DNA from: Saprospiraceae bacterium
GTDB lineage: Bacteria > Bacteroidota > Bacteroidia > Chitinophagales > Saprospiraceae
Direction: 5' to 3'
Length of the DNA: 9,359 bases
Assembly (NCBI GenBank): GCA_014379665.1
Contig: JACMLK010000079.1
Span: forward strand, 1-9,359
Of this stretch, positions 6,005-9,359 are shown piece by piece. Position 1 is the stretch's first letter. The number at the start of each line of letters is the position of its first letter. A program made the translations under genes and the position numbers. The notes below the pieces were generated by a model that did not search any database, was not told the DNA's origin, and saw only the letters and a list, made by a program, of their open reading frames with translations.

Positions 6005-7171
6005 ATGTTGCTAAAATATCAACTCTATTACTTTATTTTATCTTTATCGATGTTGTTATCCAGTATTAAAATTGAAGCCCAAATTACGTTAAGCTCATTA
6101 AATGATTTTGAAGATGGAACAACACAGTTTTGGTCAATGGGTGGAGGTGAACCCCTAGGGGCAGTTACAAATATAGAAGATGGAGGACCGAATGGAAATG
6201 GTGATAATTTTTTAAATGTGATATCAACAAATAGTGGACCCGGAGGCAAACTTGTGATAAATAATAGCAGTCCGGATTGGGTTGGTGACTGGACTTCTGC
6301 CGGTATAAATTATATCACTTTCCAGGTAAATAATTTAAGTGGTGCAAGTGTTGATCTGAGAATTGCTTTAGACGGATCAGGCGGCAGGATTTGTACTGAA
6401 AATGGTATTTCAATTCCTTCAGGTTCAGGTTGGATAGGTGTTTCATTCCCGGTACTTCCAAGTGATTTTGTTACGGTGAGTGGTGGCTTTAGTATAGAGG
6501 GTACCTTAGCTGACGTAAACACATTCAGATTTTTGAATAATCCAATTCCGGATTGGCAAGGAGTTAATTCCACAAATACGGTTGGCTTTGATAATATTTC
6601 AGCCGATGCAGTTGCGCTACCCGTTAAGTTTGTAGCTTTTGATGGATTCCTTGATGGAAATAAAGTAAAACTTCAATGGGAAACTTCATCAGAAATAAAC
6701 AATGAAAAATTTGTGATTGAACAAAGTATAAATACAGTGGATTTCAAAACAATGGGTGAAGTAAATGGAAGCGGGAATTCTACCAATTCAAATAAATATT
6801 CTTTTGTCATTTCAGATCTCCCTTCCGGAAATAATTATTTTCGTTTAAAACAAATTGATTTTGATGGAAAAAGCCAATTCAGCGATATTATTTACTTTGA
6901 TGTGGGTACAAGAAGAGAGGCCGGTGAATTTTACCCAAATCCCAGCACCTCAGGAATTGTAAGCATTCATATTTCTGAAGCGAATTTATCTGACTTAACA
7001 ACTCATGTCTATGATTTAACCGGTAAATTGATACAGACGTTTAGTCCTGAGTTAAACCATGAAGCAGGCAGACTTTATTATGATTTCAGCTTTCTCCGCG
7101 GAGGGTTCTATATTGTTAAAATTGGAGAAAATATTCCGGCTATTATTAGAAAATTATATATTCACTATTGA
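6005..7171 (+). CDS. secreted protein with T9SS type A C-terminal sorting domain
   Basis: This 388-residue protein starts with a signal peptide (about 1-25, hydrophobic YFILSLSMLLSSIKIEA, cleavage before Gln26). Residues about 34-203 form an N-terminal region beginning FEDGTTQFWSMGG and ending VGFDNISADAV. Its pattern, a Phe-Glu-Asp-Gly start followed by Gly/Asn/Ser-rich strands and a closing 'FDNI', resembles carbohydrate-binding jelly-roll modules, although no specific CBM family is assigned. Residues 205-300 match the Bacteroidota linker domain of the form LPVKFVAF...VKLQWETSSEINNEKFVIEQS...NYFRLKQIDFDGK. Residues 308-388 are the T9SS type A sorting domain: FYPNPSTSG, then VYDLTGKLIQ, then LRGGFYIVKI. 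The protein is therefore exported by Sec, moved across the outer membrane by T9SS, and anchored or released with removal of the domain. No catalytic motif is visible, so a binding or adhesin role is likely (inference). Confidence 0.9.
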   Translation: MLLKYQLYYFILSLSMLLSSIKIEAQITLSSLNDFEDGTTQFWSMGGGEPLGAVTNIEDGGPNGNGDNFLNVISTNSGPGGKLVINNSSPDWVGDWTSAGINYITFQVNNLSGASVDLRIALDGSGGRICTENGISIPSGSGWIGVSFPVLPSDFVTVSGGFSIEGTLADVNTFRFLNNPIPDWQGVNSTNTVGFDNISADAVALPVKFVAFDGFLDGNKVKLQWETSSEINNEKFVIEQSINTVDFKTMGEVNGSGNSTNSNKYSFVISDLPSGNNYFRLKQIDFDGKSQFSDIIYFDVGTRREAGEFYPNPSTSGIVSIHISEANLSDLTTHVYDLTGKLIQTFSPELNHEAGRLYYDFSFLRGGFYIVKIGENIPAIIRKLYIHY

Positions 7172-7232
7172 AAATAAGATACCGTAATACTGTCTCAAAA
7201 AGATGGCATCCTTTGATATATTTCTTCAATTG

Positions 7233-8060
7233 TTAACGTATTTTATTTAAATCAATCAATTCGCTCAACTCCGAGAAAGGAATGGTATATTCCAGAGGGC
7301 CTAATGCGTATGCCCCGGCTTCATAAGGATTATAATAAAAATATAATCCCTCACTGGTTATGGCAAAATTTTGTGGTAAATAGAAAATACCCTGATCAAA
7401 AAAATAACCTGCTTCTTCCAGATCCTGATTATCATTCAATTCCTGATATGCTCTGAAAGCAGCCTCAGCAAGTTGTATAAATTTCTTCTCATCTTTAATA
7501 AGATCACTAAACCTTAATGTCTTTCCGGTTGATTTATCGAAATTTAAGAAATGTGTAAAATAGTTAGGATGTGCACCTCCAAGATAGGTTGACTCTGAAT
7601 AACTCAAGGTGGCCACTTTTTCATTTGTAAAAACGGCATCCATATAAATATCAATGGACCAATTATTTGAAAGTGCATCCGGAAATTCTTTTACCTGTTC
7701 TTCATGCGCTGTTGCAATCAATTGGCATAAACTATCTTCAGAAAATAAAACATAATTGTCAAACTGGTCAGGATCCATCGCTGCTATCCCGACCAGTGAA
7801 CTTTTAAGATATGTCTCTAAGGTATCGTTAATTCCCCTAATCAATACCACAGTACTCCCTGAAGCAATCATTTTATGGATATCAATAGTTAAACAGTTAG
7901 AGTTTAATAAATCAGGTCGCTTACAGCCTGTTCCGAATGTAAGAATGATGCTATCTTTTTGAAAATGTAATGATGTATTTTGAGAAATGACTTTCCCGGA
8001 AAAGAAGGTACAGCTTATAACACAGCTAAATAGAATTAAACAGAAAAGCAGCCTGTTCAT
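7233..8060 (-). CDS. lipoprotein with DUF4163/DUF3298-type (PdaC/RsiV-like) domains
   Basis: The 275-residue protein opens with a lipoprotein signal (NRLLFCLILFSCVISC); the lipobox VISC puts the lipidated Cys at 17. Residues about 30-150 fit DUF4163, and about 155-265 fit DUF3298. The most diagnostic stretches are STYLGGAHPNYFTHFLNFD (157-175), TGKTLRFSDLI (178-188) and GLYFYYNPYEAGAYALGPLEY (238-258), which are standard in this pair. In Bacillus the pair occurs in RsiV (lysozyme-binding anti-sigma factor) and PdaC (peptidoglycan deacetylase), as an extracytoplasmic sensing or ligand-binding part. Here there is no transmembrane anchor to a sigma factor and no deacetylase domain, so it is likely a stand-alone envelope lipoprotein of unknown ligand. 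Cys46 and Cys56 could form a disulfide. The ATG is 62 nt downstream of the tRNA-Asp gene on the same strand, after a terminator, so it likely has its own promoter, which I could not identify. Confidence 0.85.
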   Translation of the reverse strand: MNRLLFCLILFSCVISCTFFSGKVISQNTSLHFQKDSIILTFGTGCKRPDLLNSNCLTIDIHKMIASGSTVVLIRGINDTLETYLKSSLVGIAAMDPDQFDNYVLFSEDSLCQLIATAHEEQVKEFPDALSNNWSIDIYMDAVFTNEKVATLSYSESTYLGGAHPNYFTHFLNFDKSTGKTLRFSDLIKDEKKFIQLAEAAFRAYQELNDNQDLEEAGYFFDQGIFYLPQNFAITSEGLYFYYNPYEAGAYALGPLEYTIPFSELSELIDLNKIR

Positions 8061-8088
8061 AAATATACAATTTATATAAAATTAAATA

Positions 8089-8116
8089 CCCTTGATAATC
8101 ATTAAATTACCAAGGG
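8089..8116 (-). terminator. intrinsic terminator after tRNA-Asp
   Basis: CCCTTG (8089-8094) and CAAGGG (8111-8116) pair, and an inner TAAT/ATTA pairing extends the stem past one mismatch around a CATTAA loop. Read on the minus strand the stem starts 7 nt past the tRNA 3' end and is followed by TATTTAATTTTATA, a T-rich run. Confidence 0.6.
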
Positions 8117-8122
8117 CTATTG

Positions 8123-8196
8123 CGGACCGGACGGGACTCGAACCCGCGACCTCCGCCGTGACAGGGCGGCATTCTAACCAGCTGAACTACCGATCC
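8123..8196 (-). tRNA. tRNA-Asp (anticodon GTC)
   Basis: The minus strand folds as a full 74-nt cloverleaf. The acceptor stem GGATCGG pairs with CCGGTCC (one U-G pair). The D arm is GTTCAGCTGGTTAGAAT. The anticodon stem CCGCC/GGCGG encloses loop CTGTCAC with anticodon GTC. The T stem GCGGG/CCCGT (one G-U pair) carries TTCGAGT. The discriminator base is G73, an Asp identity element. CCA is not encoded: CAA follows, so it must be added after transcription. Confidence 0.97.
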
Positions 8197-8222
8197 AAAG
8201 AAAGCTTTTATAAAAAGTGTCG

Positions 8223-8252
8223 CAAAGATATTGATTGTTTTCATTTCTCAAA
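8223..8252 (-). promoter_or_regulatory. promoter for tRNA-Asp
   Basis: On the minus strand TTTG (8252-8249) is followed by 18 nt and TATCTTTG (8230-8223). The -7 box is a full consensus match and ends 26 nt before the tRNA; the spacer is one base shorter than usual, but the run is TTTTG, so 18-19 nt can be counted. Confidence 0.5.
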
Positions 8253-8318
8253 AGACTTTGGGAATTAAATATTTATTTTTTATTCAGCATTTTCTATCCT
8301 AATTAAGTGCAGTATGGT

Positions 8319-8326
8319 TAATTTTG
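8319..8326 (+). promoter_or_regulatory. possible -7 box for accA
   Basis: TAATTTTG at 8319-8326 matches TAnnTTTG and ends 41 nt before the accA ATG at 8368. It has no proper TTTG at 19-21 nt upstream. If used, it would exclude the upstream ATG at 8314 as a start. Confidence 0.25.
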
Positions 8327-8367
8327 TCGGTCAGGTAATTATTATCAAACGCTTAATAAATACGAGT

Positions 8368-9330
8368 ATGGTCTTTCTGGATTTTGAAAAGCCGCTGGAA
8401 AATCTATATGAACAGGTTGAAAAATTAAACCAGGTAGGAGAAGAAGGAGTGATAGATGTAACTGAAAGTATCAAAGAACTGGAAAAGAAAATTCAAAATA
8501 CAAAAAAGGAAATTTATGCCAATCTGACCGGCTGGCAGAGGGTGCAGTTGTCACGTCATCCTGAAAGACCATATACTCTTTTTTATATCGATCAGATGTG
8601 TAAAAAGTATACTGAACTTCACGGTGACAGATTTTGTAAAGATGATAAGGCAATAGTCGGAGGATTGGCAAAAATTGATCAACAAAGTGTAGTCATACTG
8701 GGTCATCAGAAGGGAATAAATACTAAGATGAGACAATTTCGGAATTTTGGTATGGCAAATCCTGACGGATACAGGAAAGCCCTTAGGTTGATGAAACTGG
8801 CAGAAAGATTTAATTTACCCGTAATCTGTCTGATAGATACACCGGGAGCATTTCCGGGTCTGGAAGCTGAGGAAAGGGGTCAGGCAGAAGCCATTGCAAG
8901 AAATCTTTTCGAAATGGCACAACTCAGGGTACCTATTCTGTGCTACATTATCGGAGAAGGTGCTTCAGGAGGTGCATTAGGTATAGCGTTGGGAGATAAG
9001 GTGTTTATGTTTGAAAATACATGGTACTCTGTCATTTCTCCCGAATCATGTTCTTCTATTTTATGGAGAAGCTGGGATCATAAAGAAGAGGCCGCGGAGG
9101 CATTAAAGCTTACTCCTGACCACATGCTTGAGTTTGGGCTGATAGATGATATTGTAAAAGAACCCTTAGGTGGAGCACATACTGATCCTGAAAAAATGGC
9201 TAAAGCACTCAAGCAACATATAAAAAATGAACTTAATTCGCTGATGAATATGGATCCTGATGAAAGAGTAACTCAACGGATCGAAAAATACAGCAATATG
9301 GGACGTTATGCCATTATCGAAAATATCTGA
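8368..9330 (+). CDS. accA: acetyl-CoA carboxylase carboxyltransferase, alpha subunit
   Basis: AccA and AccD form the carboxyltransferase that moves CO2 from biotin on AccB to acetyl-CoA, giving malonyl-CoA, the first committed step of fatty acid synthesis in the cytoplasm. The 320-residue length is normal. The N-terminal helical region starts [19 protein letters not shown] and continues through [16 protein letters not shown] (55-70). The crotonase-like core has [10 protein letters not shown] (111-120), [16 protein letters not shown] (127-142), [10 protein letters not shown] (155-164), and the oxyanion-forming [10 protein letters not shown] (197-206), followed by [13 protein letters not shown] (221-233). 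The C-terminal part is complete to TGA. The frame is open to an ATG at 8314, but the family starts near the 'LDFE-P' motif, so ATG 8368 was chosen. It is not next to accD; Bacteroidota commonly have these genes apart. Confidence 0.96.
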   Translation: MVFLDFEKPLENLYEQVEKLNQVGEEGVIDVTESIKELEKKIQNTKKEIYANLTGWQRVQLSRHPERPYTLFYIDQMCKKYTELHGDRFCKDDKAIVGGLAKIDQQSVVILGHQKGINTKMRQFRNFGMANPDGYRKALRLMKLAERFNLPVICLIDTPGAFPGLEAEERGQAEAIARNLFEMAQLRVPILCYIIGEGASGGALGIALGDKVFMFENTWYSVISPESCSSILWRSWDHKEEAAEALKLTPDHMLEFGLIDDIVKEPLGGAHTDPEKMAKALKQHIKNELNSLMNMDPDERVTQRIEKYSNMGRYAIIENI

Positions 9331-9348
9331 TTCCTGGTAAAATAGAAG

Positions 9349-9359
9349 ATGATTGAATA
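9349..9359 (+). CDS. possible start of a downstream gene, cut by the window end
   Basis: ATG at 9349 follows AGAAG by two bases or so and reads Met-Ile-Glu before the window ends, 18 nt after the accA stop. Three codons cannot establish a gene. Confidence 0.2.

Noticed and set aside
7172..7232. AAAGATGGCATCCTTT near 7200-7215 as a terminator after the T9SS cargo gene
   Set aside because: The imperfect palindrome leaves almost no loop and has no following T-run.
8314..8367. An 18-residue N-terminal extension of accA from ATG 8314
   Set aside because: The AccA family begins close to the LDFEKP motif, so the extension is not expected; a possible -7 box lies within it.

Overview
The window looks like chromosomal DNA from a low-GC member of the Bacteroidota, plausibly a Saprospiria or Flavobacteriia relative. 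The support is a secreted protein with a type IX secretion (T9SS) C-terminal sorting domain, Bacteroidota-style lipoproteins, a DUF4163/DUF3298-type lipoprotein, near absence of Shine-Dalgarno sequences, and several upstream boxes that fit the Bacteroidota sigma factor consensus (TTTG, about 19-21 nt, TAnnTTTG). The exact lineage cannot be fixed from this sequence.

Layout. Positions 1-1362 (+) hold the 3' part of an Omp85 (BamA/TamA-like) outer-membrane barrel whose beginning lies outside the window. It converges on a tight minus-strand operon reading from 4547 down to 1446: a DMT/EamA transporter, a family-3 O-methyltransferase, a PQQ-type sugar (aldose/sorbosone) dehydrogenase lipoprotein, and a small secreted cytochrome c. 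The junctions overlap by 8 nt, lie within 0-45 nt, and overlap by 4 nt. The last two genes form a natural redox pair: the dehydrogenase oxidises a substrate in the periplasm and the cytochrome could take its electrons.

Positions 4548-5400 are the unusual part. A near-perfect 21-bp tandem array of 17 units (4732-5085) is followed by a second, strongly diverged array with the same 21-22 bp spacing (about 5106-5338) that is easy to miss. The unit changes in the first array are almost all silent in one frame only, the one encoding a very basic Met-Leu-Gln-Arg-Lys-His-Arg heptad. This suggests, without proving, that this frame is or was translated. The second array contains 22-nt units that break any frame, so it is best read as non-coding. 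A small orphan helical protein follows (5465-5764).

The right part holds a T9SS-secreted protein with a well-formed promoter (6005-7171, +), the DUF4163/DUF3298-like lipoprotein (7233-8060, -), a tRNA-Asp(GUC) with its own promoter and terminator (8123-8196, -), and a complete accA for the acetyl-CoA carboxylase carboxyltransferase alpha subunit (8368-9330, +). The last bases may start another gene.
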